From contig CANPGX010000018.1 in NCBI GenBank assembly GCA_947573745.1, forward strand, positions 1-12,039: a stretch of DNA of 12,039 bases, read 5' to 3'. Position numbers and translations under genes: made by a program. Below are positions 1 to 5,375 of this stretch, one piece after another; position 1 is the first letter of the stretch; every line of letters starts with the position of its first letter. Under the pieces are notes generated by a model that saw nothing but the letters and a program-made list of their open reading frames with translations, did not search any database and was not told the origin of the DNA. Source of the DNA: an uncultured Erysipelotrichaceae bacterium (lineage in GTDB: Bacteria > Bacillota_I > Bacilli_A > Erysipelotrichales > Coprobacillaceae).

Positions 1-49
1 ATAATGCATCATCTCTTTCAACAAATTTACCGCATTTTGTACAATACAT
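1..49 (-). CDS. Zinc-ribbon protein, N-terminal fragment cut by the window edge
   Basis: Only the first 16 codons are inside the window, reading M-Y-C-T-K-C-G-K-F-V-E-R-D-D-A-L. The CxxC pair (C3, C6) followed by a glycine is the first knuckle of a short zinc ribbon. It closely resembles the start of the protein encoded at 439-753 (MYCPKCGKLIDREN), so the two are probably paralogues in one operon. A strong Shine-Dalgarno, GGGAGG, lies 8-9 bases before the ATG. The gene overlaps the end of the DUF2085 gene by 23 bases, suggesting translational coupling. The rest lies outside the window; by analogy it may continue into a linker and membrane segments, but that is inference. Confidence 0.75.
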   Translation of the reverse strand, partial: MYCTKCGKFVERDDAL

Positions 50-437
50 CTTTTTGACCTCCCTTATATATCTTTTTTTCTAAACATTGATACACATAAA
101 GCACAACGATCATAAAACCAATACCAAACAATCCTCCTGTTACAACACGCCGGATATTAGTACTTTCCCATACCCCCAGTGTCTGTAAACCACCATCTAT
201 AGCCATGGGAATCCATAATAGAAGGGCATATACTACCTTTTTGGCTTCTAACACCGTTTTCTTTTGATGCCAATAGATAAATGTTAACAATGCAGTGATA
301 TAAATCGCTGTACATCGCCAACATAAAATAAAACAATAACCAAAAATATGAGGTGCCCGTTGTGCTATACCATTACATAACGGTATAGAACCAATATACT
401 TCAAGCGATGAAATAATAGTATCAGTAAGGATATCAT
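27..437 (-). CDS. DUF2085 family membrane protein
   Basis: A 136-residue membrane protein with the signature of DUF2085: a cysteine and histidine stretch (C21, H30), then CWRC at 39-42, and later an LLLWIPMAIDGG segment and an ESTNIRR-TGGLFG segment. In the family the first motif is usually CHQ-x-PERSF...CaRCtG; here it is CNG-x-AQRAPH...CWRCTA, so the H after the first cysteine is replaced by N. Three hydrophobic segments are visible (about 36-55, 66-84, 98-117). The molecular function of DUF2085 is unknown; the Cys pair hints at metal or redox chemistry (inference). The ATG lies one base after the stop of the upstream zinc-ribbon gene with no clear Shine-Dalgarno, so translation is probably coupled. 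Confidence 0.8.
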   Translation of the reverse strand: MISLLILLFHRLKYIGSIPLCNGIAQRAPHIFGYCFILCWRCTAIYITALLTFIYWHQKKTVLEAKKVVYALLLWIPMAIDGGLQTLGVWESTNIRRVVTGGLFGIGFMIVVLYVYQCLEKKIYKGGQKDVLYKMR

Positions 438-438
438 T

Positions 439-753
439 TTAAAAAAGAACCAACCAAAGATTGAATAAAAATCCCACGATACCGGCTATACCGCAATATT
501 TAGCTTTTTTAGGATAGTCATGCATCCAAACAAAATAAAGAATCCAACCGGCAACAGGCACTAAAAACCCTAAGATAGCCCAACCAAAAGATGGTTTCTC
601 CTCATAAGGATTTTTATAAGGTGAATAAGGAGAATAAGGTTGCTGAAACATTGCCTCATTCTGCACTGGTGTATCTTCTAGTCTTGCTCCACAAGACGGA
701 CAATAAAGCACATTTTCTCTATCAATCAATTTTCCACATTTTGGACAATACAT
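439..753 (-). CDS. Zinc-ribbon membrane protein
   Basis: A small protein of 104 residues from this start. It has an N-terminal zinc ribbon with two CxxC knuckles (C3/C6 and C18/C21, the form CPKCG...CPSCGARL). A Tyr/Pro-rich linker with a repeated PYSPY element follows at about 39-55. Two membrane segments follow (about 56-76 and 86-103), separated by a lysine-rich turn. This ribbon-linker-TM layout is common in low-GC Bacillota and its function is unknown. Two ATG codons are adjacent (756 and 753). The Shine-Dalgarno GGGAG sits 4 bases before the first and 7 before the second, and the second also matches the start of the paralogue at 49, so 753 is preferred. It is first in the operon with the DUF2085 gene. 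Confidence 0.8.
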   Translation of the reverse strand: MYCPKCGKLIDRENVLYCPSCGARLEDTPVQNEAMFQQPYSPYSPYKNPYEEKPSFGWAILGFLVPVAGWILYFVWMHDYPKKAKYCGIAGIVGFLFNLWLVLF

Positions 754-777
754 CATAACACTCCCTTTATATTTTTT

Positions 778-786
778 ATTATATCA
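778..786 (-). promoter_or_regulatory. Extended -10 promoter of the zinc-ribbon/DUF2085 operon
   Basis: The minus strand reads TGATATAAT, a perfect TATAAT with an upstream TG, 22 bases before the 756 ATG. No good -35 is visible; the corresponding position falls on the T-tract of the preceding terminator. The same TGATATAAT occurs before the xpaC gene. Confidence 0.55.
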
Positions 787-797
787 TATCCTACCAC

Positions 798-824
798 AAA
801 AAAATACGGATTAAACCGTATTTT
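798..824 (-). terminator. Rho-independent terminator of the feo operon
   Basis: On the minus strand AAAATACGG and CCGTATTTT form a perfect 9-bp stem around a 6-base loop (TTTAAT) and run into a T-tract. It lies 38 bases beyond the stop codon of the Cys-rich gene and just before the next promoter, as expected for the end of the iron operon. Confidence 0.85.
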
Positions 825-847
825 ATCAAAAGAAGAATTTGAATACC

Positions 848-875
848 ATGAGATAAGATGGCTAACTTATCTCAT
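848..875. repeat. 10-bp hairpin at the 3' end of the Cys-rich gene
   Basis: ATGAGATAAG and CTTATCTCAT are perfect inverted arms (848-857, 866-875) around an 8-base loop. The stem includes the last sense codons, and the stop codon lies at the edge of the loop. No T-tract follows, so it is not a classical terminator. It may protect the transcript 3' end or act together with the terminator 24 bases further on (inference). Confidence 0.5.
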
Positions 876-1020
876 GATGTGTAGAATGTCGTACATGACA
901 ATGACTGCAATCGCCAGTACAAACATTTGCCCCGTTTTTGCGTTGTTTCTTCATATTTCTAACAATATAAAGCACCGATATCACTAAAATAATAAGAATC
1001 AGCCATGATGATAAATTCAT
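862..1020 (-). CDS. FeoB-associated Cys-rich membrane protein
   Basis: A 52-residue ORF, easily missed because it is short. It has one membrane segment at residues 5-20 (WLILIILVISVLYIV), a basic stretch RNMKKQRKNG at 21-30, and a Cys/His cluster C34-xxx-C38-xx-C41-H42, then H45, H48 and H49. This is the architecture of the FeoB-associated Cys-rich membrane protein family, whose genes follow feoB in many Bacillota and Bacteroidota. A role in handling Fe(II) or forming the transporter complex is usually assumed but not proven. Its ATG shares one base with the feoB stop (TAATG), a classical translational-coupling junction, so it should be made in proportion to FeoB. It is the last gene before the operon terminator. 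Identification is by motif, size and position together. Confidence 0.9.
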   Translation of the reverse strand: MNLSSWLILIILVISVLYIVRNMKKQRKNGANVCTGDCSHCHVRHSTHHEIS

Positions 1021-3182
1021 TAGATCTTCACCACGCCTTCTAATGTTTCACTTTCACGATAGGGTCTAAATAGCAGGTAGAGCATACCTACAAGACAGAT
1101 AAGCGCCACCATTGTCCAAAAACCAAATGCCCCCGTCATCACCCAAGTACCTATCTGGTTAATGCACAATGCCACTATATAAGCAAAGCCAGTTTGATAC
1201 GCAATGGCAAAAGCAAACCATTTTGAATGATTCATCTCACGTTTGATAGCTCCCATAGCAGCAAAACATGGCGCACACAATAAATTAAAGACAAGGAAAG
1301 CATAAGCTGAAACAACTGTAAATGTTGTGGCAAGTTGTGGCCAATATTCCACCCCATCTTCTGCGACTTCCGCAAAGCCAAAGAGAATACCAAATGTACT
1401 TACGACATTTTCCTTGGCTACTAGACCTGTAATCGTCGCAACAGCTGCTTGCCAATTATCAAAACCTAGAGGAGCAAAGATCCAAGCAAATAAATTTCCA
1501 ATCATCGCTAATAAACTATGATCTAATTCCATATCTTCTAACATTTTTAACTGGCCACTAACAAAACCAAAATGAGAAGTAAACCAAATAACAATCGTCG
1601 ATAACAAAATAATTGTTCCTGCTTTTTTGATAAAAGAAGAACCTCTTTCCCACATACTTCTTAAAACATTACTAATCGTTGGAAAATGATAAGCCGGTAA
1701 TTCCATGACAAATGGTGCTGGATCACCCGCAAACATCTTTGTTTTCTTCAGTATAAGACCAGAGATAATAATCGCCAACATACCTATGAAATAACAGCTC
1801 GTTGCAACCCATCCCGCATTATCAAACAAAGCTCCTGCAATCAAAGCAATGATAGGTAACTTCGCACCGCAAGGAATAAACGTTGTCGTCATGATTGTCA
1901 TTTTTCTATCACGATCATTTTCAATTGTACGGCTTGCCATGATGGCTGGTACACCACACCCTGTCCCAATTAACATAGGAATAAAAGATTTTCCAGATAA
2001 ACCAAATTTTCTGAAAATTCTATCCATGATAAAAGCGACACGCGACATATATCCGCAATCCTCTAAAATGGCCAAGAAAAAGAACAATACTAACATTTGT
2101 GGTAAGAATCCCAGAACAGCACCTACACCGGCAACAACCCCATCGACCAAAAGTCCCTGAAGCCATGGAGCACAACCTACAGATTCCAAGAATCCATTCA
2201 CAAGATCAGGAATACTTGGGATAAAGGCCCCAAACAATTCAAAACCGTCTGAAAAAATATGATCATTAACAAAATCTGTCGCTATACTGCCAATGGTCGT
2301 TACTGTAACATAGTAAACTACATACATCACGAATGCAAAAATAGGTAATGCTAACCATCGATTTGTGACAATACGATCAATTTTATCAGATGTTGATAAA
2401 GACTGCTGTTTTTGTTTCGTTATACAATGATCGATAATAGAAGAAATATACATATAACGTTCATTCGTGATAATACTTTCACTATCATCATCTTCTACTT
2501 TTTCAATTTCAGAAATGAGTGATTCTACTTCAATACGTATTGGTAAAAGTTTTTCGATCTTATCATCTCTTTCAAATAACTTTACTGCAAAAAAGCGCTT
2601 TTTAGTCATATCAACTGTATCTGGTAATTGAGTTTCAATCTTTTGTATGACATCCTCAATACGTTTCGTAAAACGATATTGTATTTTATAAGGTTTCTTT
2701 GAAACTTCAATCGCCTTTTGAATAACTTCTTGAATACCAGAACCTTTTAAAGCCGAGATAGCTACCACTGGACAACCCAATGTTTCACTTAAACGTTCTG
2801 TATGAATGATATCTCCATTTTTCATTAAAACATCCATCATATTTACAGCAACAACTACAGGAATGCCTAACTCTAATAATTGTGTTGTAAGATATAAATT
2901 TCTTTCAAGATTCGTTCCATCAACGATATTCAAAATAACATCTACTTGATTCTCGATTAGATAATTTCTTGCCACAACTTCTTCTAACGTATAAGGTGAT
3001 AAAGAATAAATTCCAGGTAAATCCGTAATTTTAACATCCTTATGCTTTTTCAAGATACCTTCTTTTTTCTCAACCGTAACACCTGGCCAATTACCCACAT
3101 ATTGATTGGAACCAGTCAGTGTATTAAATAATGTTGTTTTACCGCTGTTTGGATTTCCAGCTAATGCCATAGTTATACTCAT
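1020..3182 (-). CDS. feoB: Ferrous iron transport protein B
   Basis: A full-length (720 residues) FeoB, the inner-membrane Fe(II) transporter. The N-terminal G domain has all motifs: G1 GNPNSGKT at 9-16, G2 threonine near 36 in NWPGVTVEK, G3 DLPG at 54-57, G4 NMMD at 114-117 and G5 SALKG at 143-147. A helical region follows (about 165-270), then two Gate/nucleoside-recognition halves. The first half carries EDCGYMSR, GTGCGVPAIMAS and FIPCGAKLP, the conserved cysteines of the permease core. A strong Shine-Dalgarno (GGAGG) lies 8 bases before the ATG. The gene follows two feoA genes after a 57-base gap that contains a DtxR-type palindrome. It is coupled by TAATG to the downstream Cys-rich gene. 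No truncation or missing motif was seen. Confidence 0.97.
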   Translation of the reverse strand: MSITMALAGNPNSGKTTLFNTLTGSNQYVGNWPGVTVEKKEGILKKHKDVKITDLPGIYSLSPYTLEEVVARNYLIENQVDVILNIVDGTNLERNLYLTTQLLELGIPVVVAVNMMDVLMKNGDIIHTERLSETLGCPVVAISALKGSGIQEVIQKAIEVSKKPYKIQYRFTKRIEDVIQKIETQLPDTVDMTKKRFFAVKLFERDDKIEKLLPIRIEVESLISEIEKVEDDDSESIITNERYMYISSIIDHCITKQKQQSLSTSDKIDRIVTNRWLALPIFAFVMYVVYYVTVTTIGSIATDFVNDHIFSDGFELFGAFIPSIPDLVNGFLESVGCAPWLQGLLVDGVVAGVGAVLGFLPQMLVLFFFLAILEDCGYMSRVAFIMDRIFRKFGLSGKSFIPMLIGTGCGVPAIMASRTIENDRDRKMTIMTTTFIPCGAKLPIIALIAGALFDNAGWVATSCYFIGMLAIIISGLILKKTKMFAGDPAPFVMELPAYHFPTISNVLRSMWERGSSFIKKAGTIILLSTIVIWFTSHFGFVSGQLKMLEDMELDHSLLAMIGNLFAWIFAPLGFDNWQAAVATITGLVAKENVVSTFGILFGFAEVAEDGVEYWPQLATTFTVVSAYAFLVFNLLCAPCFAAMGAIKREMNHSKWFAFAIAYQTGFAYIVALCINQIGTWVMTGAFGFWTMVALICLVGMLYLLFRPYRESETLEGVVKI

Positions 3183-3203
3183 ATGATTTTCCTCCTCTCC
3201 ATC

Positions 3204-3221
3204 AGTTAGCTAAAGCTAACT
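3204..3221. promoter_or_regulatory. DtxR-type operator before feoB (box 1)
   Basis: An 18-bp palindrome, AGTTAGCT-aa-AGCTAACT. It matches the two boxes at 3704-3719 and 3737-3754 (shared core TTAGCnnnnGCTAA) and lies 21 bases upstream of the feoB start, inside the operon. No convincing promoter is seen beside it, so it may be a roadblock site or control a weak internal promoter (inference). Confidence 0.7.
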
Positions 3222-3239
3222 TGTAAACAAAAAATAAAA

Positions 3240-3461
3240 TTATTTCACTTCTATCATTTGGGCATCTGCTTTTCTAATAGATAGCTCATATCCTCGTACT
3301 GTCACCTCTATAGGATCTCCTAAAGGTGCTACTTTACGAATGGTCACATCGATTCCTTTTGTCATGCCCATATCCATGATTCGACGTTTAGTGGCACCTT
3401 CTCCATGAAGTTTAACGATTTTAACCGTTTGACCCACTTTTGCCTCTTTAAGTGTCTGCAT
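3240..3461 (-). CDS. feoA: Ferrous iron transport protein A (second in operon)
   Basis: A 73-residue FeoA with the usual SH3-like fold signature: LKEAKVGQTVKIVKLHG, then KRRIMDMGMTKGIDVTI, then PLGDPIEVTVRGYELSIRKADA and a terminal IEVK. FeoA is a small cytoplasmic partner needed for FeoB activity. The sequence keeps the canonical R-R-(L/I)-MDMG-x-x-(K/P)G pattern and GDP-(I/V)-E-V-x-V-RG-(Y/F), making it the more typical of the two copies. A Shine-Dalgarno AGGAGGGA lies just before the start and overlaps the end of the upstream feoA, whose stop is only 14 bases away. The start ATG is the only sensible one. It is followed by box 1 and feoB. Confidence 0.95.
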   Translation of the reverse strand: MQTLKEAKVGQTVKIVKLHGEGATKRRIMDMGMTKGIDVTIRKVAPLGDPIEVTVRGYELSIRKADAQMIEVK

Positions 3462-3475
3462 ACCTATCCCTCCTT

Positions 3476-3688
3476 TTATAAAACTAAAATCTTATTTGCC
3501 ATTTCCTTTGAAATCGCAATCCTAGACGACTGGATATGCACAATGACATTGCCAGCATGATGCGCAACAATCTGAAGTTGAGCGCCTTCTATAAAACCTA
3601 AACTCTCCAAAAATCGTTTTGTTTTATCTTGTCCTTTAACTTTCACAACTGTTGTTGCCTCTCCAACTTTAGCAAATATTAATGGCAT
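3476..3688 (-). CDS. feoA: Ferrous iron transport protein A (first in operon, divergent copy)
   Basis: A 70-residue FeoA-domain protein, first gene of the operon. The pattern TKRFLESLGFIEGAQLQIV followed by GNVIVHIQSSRIAISKEMANKIL matches the FeoA domain. It departs from the second copy at key places: LESLG instead of MDMG, and HAGNVIVHIQSSRIAI instead of PLGDPIEVTVRGYELSI. Tandem dissimilar feoA genes are common in anaerobic Bacillota, and the two proteins may do different jobs, for example binding the two faces of FeoB (inference). The Shine-Dalgarno is AAGGAGGGG, about 6 bases before the ATG. Box 2 lies directly upstream of this RBS and box 3 lies at the predicted transcription start. Confidence 0.9.
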   Translation of the reverse strand: MPLIFAKVGEATTVVKVKGQDKTKRFLESLGFIEGAQLQIVAHHAGNVIVHIQSSRIAISKEMANKILVL

Positions 3689-3703
3689 ATTTTCCCCTCC
3701 TTG

Positions 3704-3719
3704 ATTAGCATATGCTAAC
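3704..3719. promoter_or_regulatory. DtxR-type operator in the feo leader (box 2)
   Basis: TTAGCATATGCTAA is a perfect 14-bp palindrome at 3705-3718, flanked by A and C. It lies immediately upstream of the first feoA Shine-Dalgarno and 18 bases from box 3. The close tandem spacing suggests two regulator dimers may bind the operon leader cooperatively (inference). Confidence 0.7.
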
Positions 3720-3736
3720 TTGCAATTTTATAAATG

Positions 3737-3754
3737 AGTTAGCCTTAGCTAACT
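3737..3754. promoter_or_regulatory. DtxR-type operator at the feo promoter (box 3)
   Basis: AGTTAGC-cttA-GCTAACT is a palindrome with 7-bp perfect arms. Its upstream edge coincides with the transcription start predicted from the TTGACA/TAAACT promoter, so a bound repressor would block initiation of the feo operon. It shares the core TTAGCnnnnGCTAA with boxes 1 and 2 and resembles known DtxR/IdeR sites built from TTAGG/CTAA half-sites. Confidence 0.75.
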
Positions 3755-3760
3755 AAATAT

Positions 3761-3789
3761 AGTTTAGTCCTTTTAGATGATGTTGTCAA
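3761..3789 (-). promoter_or_regulatory. Promoter of the feo operon
   Basis: The minus strand has a perfect -35 TTGACA (3789-3784), a 17-base spacer, and a -10 TAAACT (3766-3761, 4 of 6 matches). Predicted initiation at about 3754 falls at the edge of operator box 3. Confidence 0.6.
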
Positions 3790-3803
3790 GAAGCAATGAC
3801 TAA

Positions 3804-3864
3804 AAAAGTTAAACTTTTCACATCTTGTATCCTTCTTGTTTTTTGATGATTTTCATGTTATTCT
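3804..3864 (+). promoter_or_regulatory. Possible regulator promoter and a 15-bp palindrome
   Basis: A TTGTTT (3836-3841), a 17-base spacer and an extended -10 TGT-TATTCT (3856-3864) could drive the divergent DtxR-family gene. Upstream lies a perfect palindrome, AAAAGTT-A-AACTTTT (3804-3818). It does not match the TTAGC boxes, so nothing here shows that the regulator controls itself. The promoter match is weak. Confidence 0.35.
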
Positions 3865-3893
3865 TTAATTAATAAAGAAGGGAGCTGCATTTC

Positions 3894-4265
3894 ATGCAAA
3901 TTCAAGAATCTGGCGAAATGTATCTAGAAACTATTTTAATACTAAAAAATAAAAATGAATATGTTCGTTCTATCGACATTGCCAACCACACTGGATATAG
4001 CAAACCATCTGTGAGTCGAGCCATGAGCATCCTAAAAAGTAACGAATATATTCTTATCGATAAAGAAGGCTATATTACTTTAACGCCTAAAGGTCAACAG
4101 GTCGCTGAAACTATTTATGATCGACATCTTGTTTTAACCGCATTCTTTACCTCTATAGGTGTAGATGAAGATATTGCCACAAAAGATGCATGCCGTATTG
4201 AACATGTGATCAGCGAAGAAACATTCAATAAAATTAAAACTTTTGTACAACCTAAAAACATCTAA
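3894..4265 (+). CDS. DtxR/MntR-family iron-dependent repressor, short form
   Basis: A 123-residue metal-dependent repressor. Residues 1-65 form a winged helix-turn-helix with recognition segment SKPSVSRAMSIL (36-47) and wing DKEGYITLT. Residues 66-123 form the dimerisation/metal domain (H78; DACRIEHVIS at 98-107). Aligned from memory to DtxR, the primary site is conserved as M9, C100, E103 and H104, the Fe(II)-type set; MntR would have Asp at M9 and Glu at C100. Ancillary-site H79 of DtxR is present (H78), but E83 and H98 become T82 and T96. The C-terminal SH3-like domain is absent. It is divergent from the feo operon, which carries three matching palindromes, so it most likely represses feo when iron is sufficient (inference). 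The Shine-Dalgarno is GGGAG, 9 bases before the ATG. Confidence 0.9.
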   Translation: MQIQESGEMYLETILILKNKNEYVRSIDIANHTGYSKPSVSRAMSILKSNEYILIDKEGYITLTPKGQQVAETIYDRHLVLTAFFTSIGVDEDIATKDACRIEHVISEETFNKIKTFVQPKNI

Positions 4266-4291
4266 CGTTTTATTTCGTCAGATGTTTTTTT
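4254..4291. terminator. Bidirectional terminator between convergent genes
   Basis: Arms AAAAACATCT-ACG and CGT-AGATGTTTTT pair around an 8-base loop with one A/C mismatch, followed by a T-tract on the plus strand and, via the A-tract, on the minus strand. The hairpin includes the stop codons of both the regulator gene and the convergent membrane protein gene. Confidence 0.85.
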
Positions 4292-4962
4292 ACTTGTTCT
4301 TTTTTAAGCACAATATAAGCCTGAATAGAAACTAAGATAGCACCTAATAAATCAAGAATGAGATCTTTCATGGTATCATTCAATGCATCATGTCCCACTA
4401 AAGGAATATCTTGGCTTCCTACAATACTTCCTTTTGTACTAGCCATATATTGTTGTGTATTGGTTCCTAAAAATTCATCACTTAAAAATTCGCCGATTTC
4501 CCAAAGCGCGCCGATAGAAAGAGAAACAAGTACCACGATCACACATATGAAAATGGGATCCGCCTTAAATGGAATATGCACAGCTTCATCAATTTGTTTG
4601 ACAATATAAAAACCAAATTCTGCTAATAATATACCAGAGAAAGTATGCAAGATGGAATCCCAATGAGGGTAGCGTGCATAAAAATCAAAAATATCTCCCA
4701 AAATAAGTCCTAAAAAACAAAATAAGATAAAACTTGTTTGAAGTGTTTTAGGCAACGTGATCTTCATTTTTTTCTTTAAAATATAGGGAGATATCAGGGC
4801 TACCAACATCATCCCGCTTTGGTTAATACAGAATAAAAGATAATGTTTTCTTTCTGGACTTTTAGCTAAAAAGAAAAACAATACAGAACAACCAAAGATT
4901 AATAAAGCCATTGTTAAAATCATACCATTAAAAATATCAAAAGACAGATTTTTCTTTTTCAT
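4270..4962 (-). CDS. YjdF/DUF2238-like multi-pass membrane protein
   Basis: A membrane protein (230 residues from this start) with about six hydrophobic segments. It carries a YPHWDSILHTFSGILLAE motif, then GALWEIGEF, a D/G/N-rich loop (LGTNTQQ), and NDTMKDLILDLLGA near the C-terminus. This W-D-x-x-LH-x-x-SG / WEI-x-E / DTM-x-DL-x-x-D order matches the YjdF/DUF2238 family as I recall it; function unknown. The acidic and histidine residues inside membrane segments are conserved family features. The start is uncertain: ATG 4962 (MKKKNLSF, an AAAGG 13 bases upstream) and ATG 4986 (eight residues longer, no Shine-Dalgarno) are both possible. Either way it overlaps the end of the upstream DUF6054-like gene (26 or 50 bases), so the two are co-transcribed and probably coupled. 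Confidence 0.75.
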   Translation of the reverse strand: MKKKNLSFDIFNGMILTMALLIFGCSVLFFFLAKSPERKHYLLFCINQSGMMLVALISPYILKKKMKITLPKTLQTSFILFCFLGLILGDIFDFYARYPHWDSILHTFSGILLAEFGFYIVKQIDEAVHIPFKADPIFICVIVVLVSLSIGALWEIGEFLSDEFLGTNTQQYMASTKGSIVGSQDIPLVGHDALNDTMKDLILDLLGAILVSIQAYIVLKKEQVKKHLTK

Positions 4963-5302
4963 ACTGATTTCTATACCTTTCAACATAATTTTTTGCAGTT
5001 TCTAAAAAAGCATCTTCACCAAATCGATTGATTTTAAAAAACACAGCTTTGCTTCCACCAGAAGTAATGGCACTCACAAATAAATCATGTTGCCCGCCAA
5101 CAACTGTTAAATTTAAACTAACACGATTTCCGCCTATATAACTATATCTTTCAAAGACATAAGTGCCCACCTTTAAAGCACCATCATCATAATAACTTTG
5201 ATCTTCTAAACTTGCACTTAAGCTTTGATTGAGAATACTATCGACGATACCATGCGTAAACTGATCAAAATCCCCTTGGATACGCACTTCATATTTCGAC
5301 AT
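4937..5302 (-). CDS. DUF6054-like small protein
   Basis: A soluble protein of 121 residues with no signal peptide or membrane segment. It begins MSKYEVRIQGDFDQF and continues with SLSASLEDQSYYDD, VFERYSYIGGNRVSLNLT, and SAITSGGSKAVFFKINRFGEDAFL. These match the DUF6054 family as I remember it, a Bacillota family of unknown function; the assignment is from pattern only. The longest frame starts at a GTG (5311), but that codon is part of the Shine-Dalgarno AAAGGAGTG. The ATG at 5302 lies 8 bases after AAGGAG and is the real start. An extended -10 promoter lies directly upstream. It overlaps the downstream membrane protein gene. Confidence 0.75.
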   Translation of the reverse strand: MSKYEVRIQGDFDQFTHGIVDSILNQSLSASLEDQSYYDDGALKVGTYVFERYSYIGGNRVSLNLTVVGGQHDLFVSAITSGGSKAVFFKINRFGEDAFLETAKNYVERYRNQYEKEKSVF

Positions 5303-5322
5303 GATGATCACTCCTTTGTTGT

Positions 5323-5331
5323 ATTATAACA
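5323..5331 (-). promoter_or_regulatory. Extended -10 promoter of the DUF6054-like gene
   Basis: The minus strand reads TGTTATAAT (TG-n-TATAAT), with no good -35. Initiation about 7 bases on would give a very short leader starting at the Shine-Dalgarno. Confidence 0.5.
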
Positions 5332-5355
5332 TATTCTATCTTTTTTCGCTATAAT
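5327..5355 (+). promoter_or_regulatory. Promoter of the exonuclease gene
   Basis: A perfect TATAAT at 5350-5355 with a weak TAACAT -35 at 5327-5332 (17-base spacer). It is back-to-back with the minus-strand promoter, so the two promoters share sequence and may compete. Confidence 0.45.
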
Positions 5356-5375
5356 AGAATACAAGGAGGTATTTT

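Noticed and set aside
1327..2160. Plus-strand ORFs inside feoB, and others at 4358-4609, 9870-10271 and 10802-11032
   Set aside because: They are antisense shadows of clear coding regions, with no RBS and no recognisable protein pattern.
3804..3818. Autoregulatory box for the DtxR-like gene
   Set aside because: The palindrome AAAAGTT-A-AACTTTT does not share the TTAGC half-site of the feo boxes, so autoregulation is not supported by sequence.
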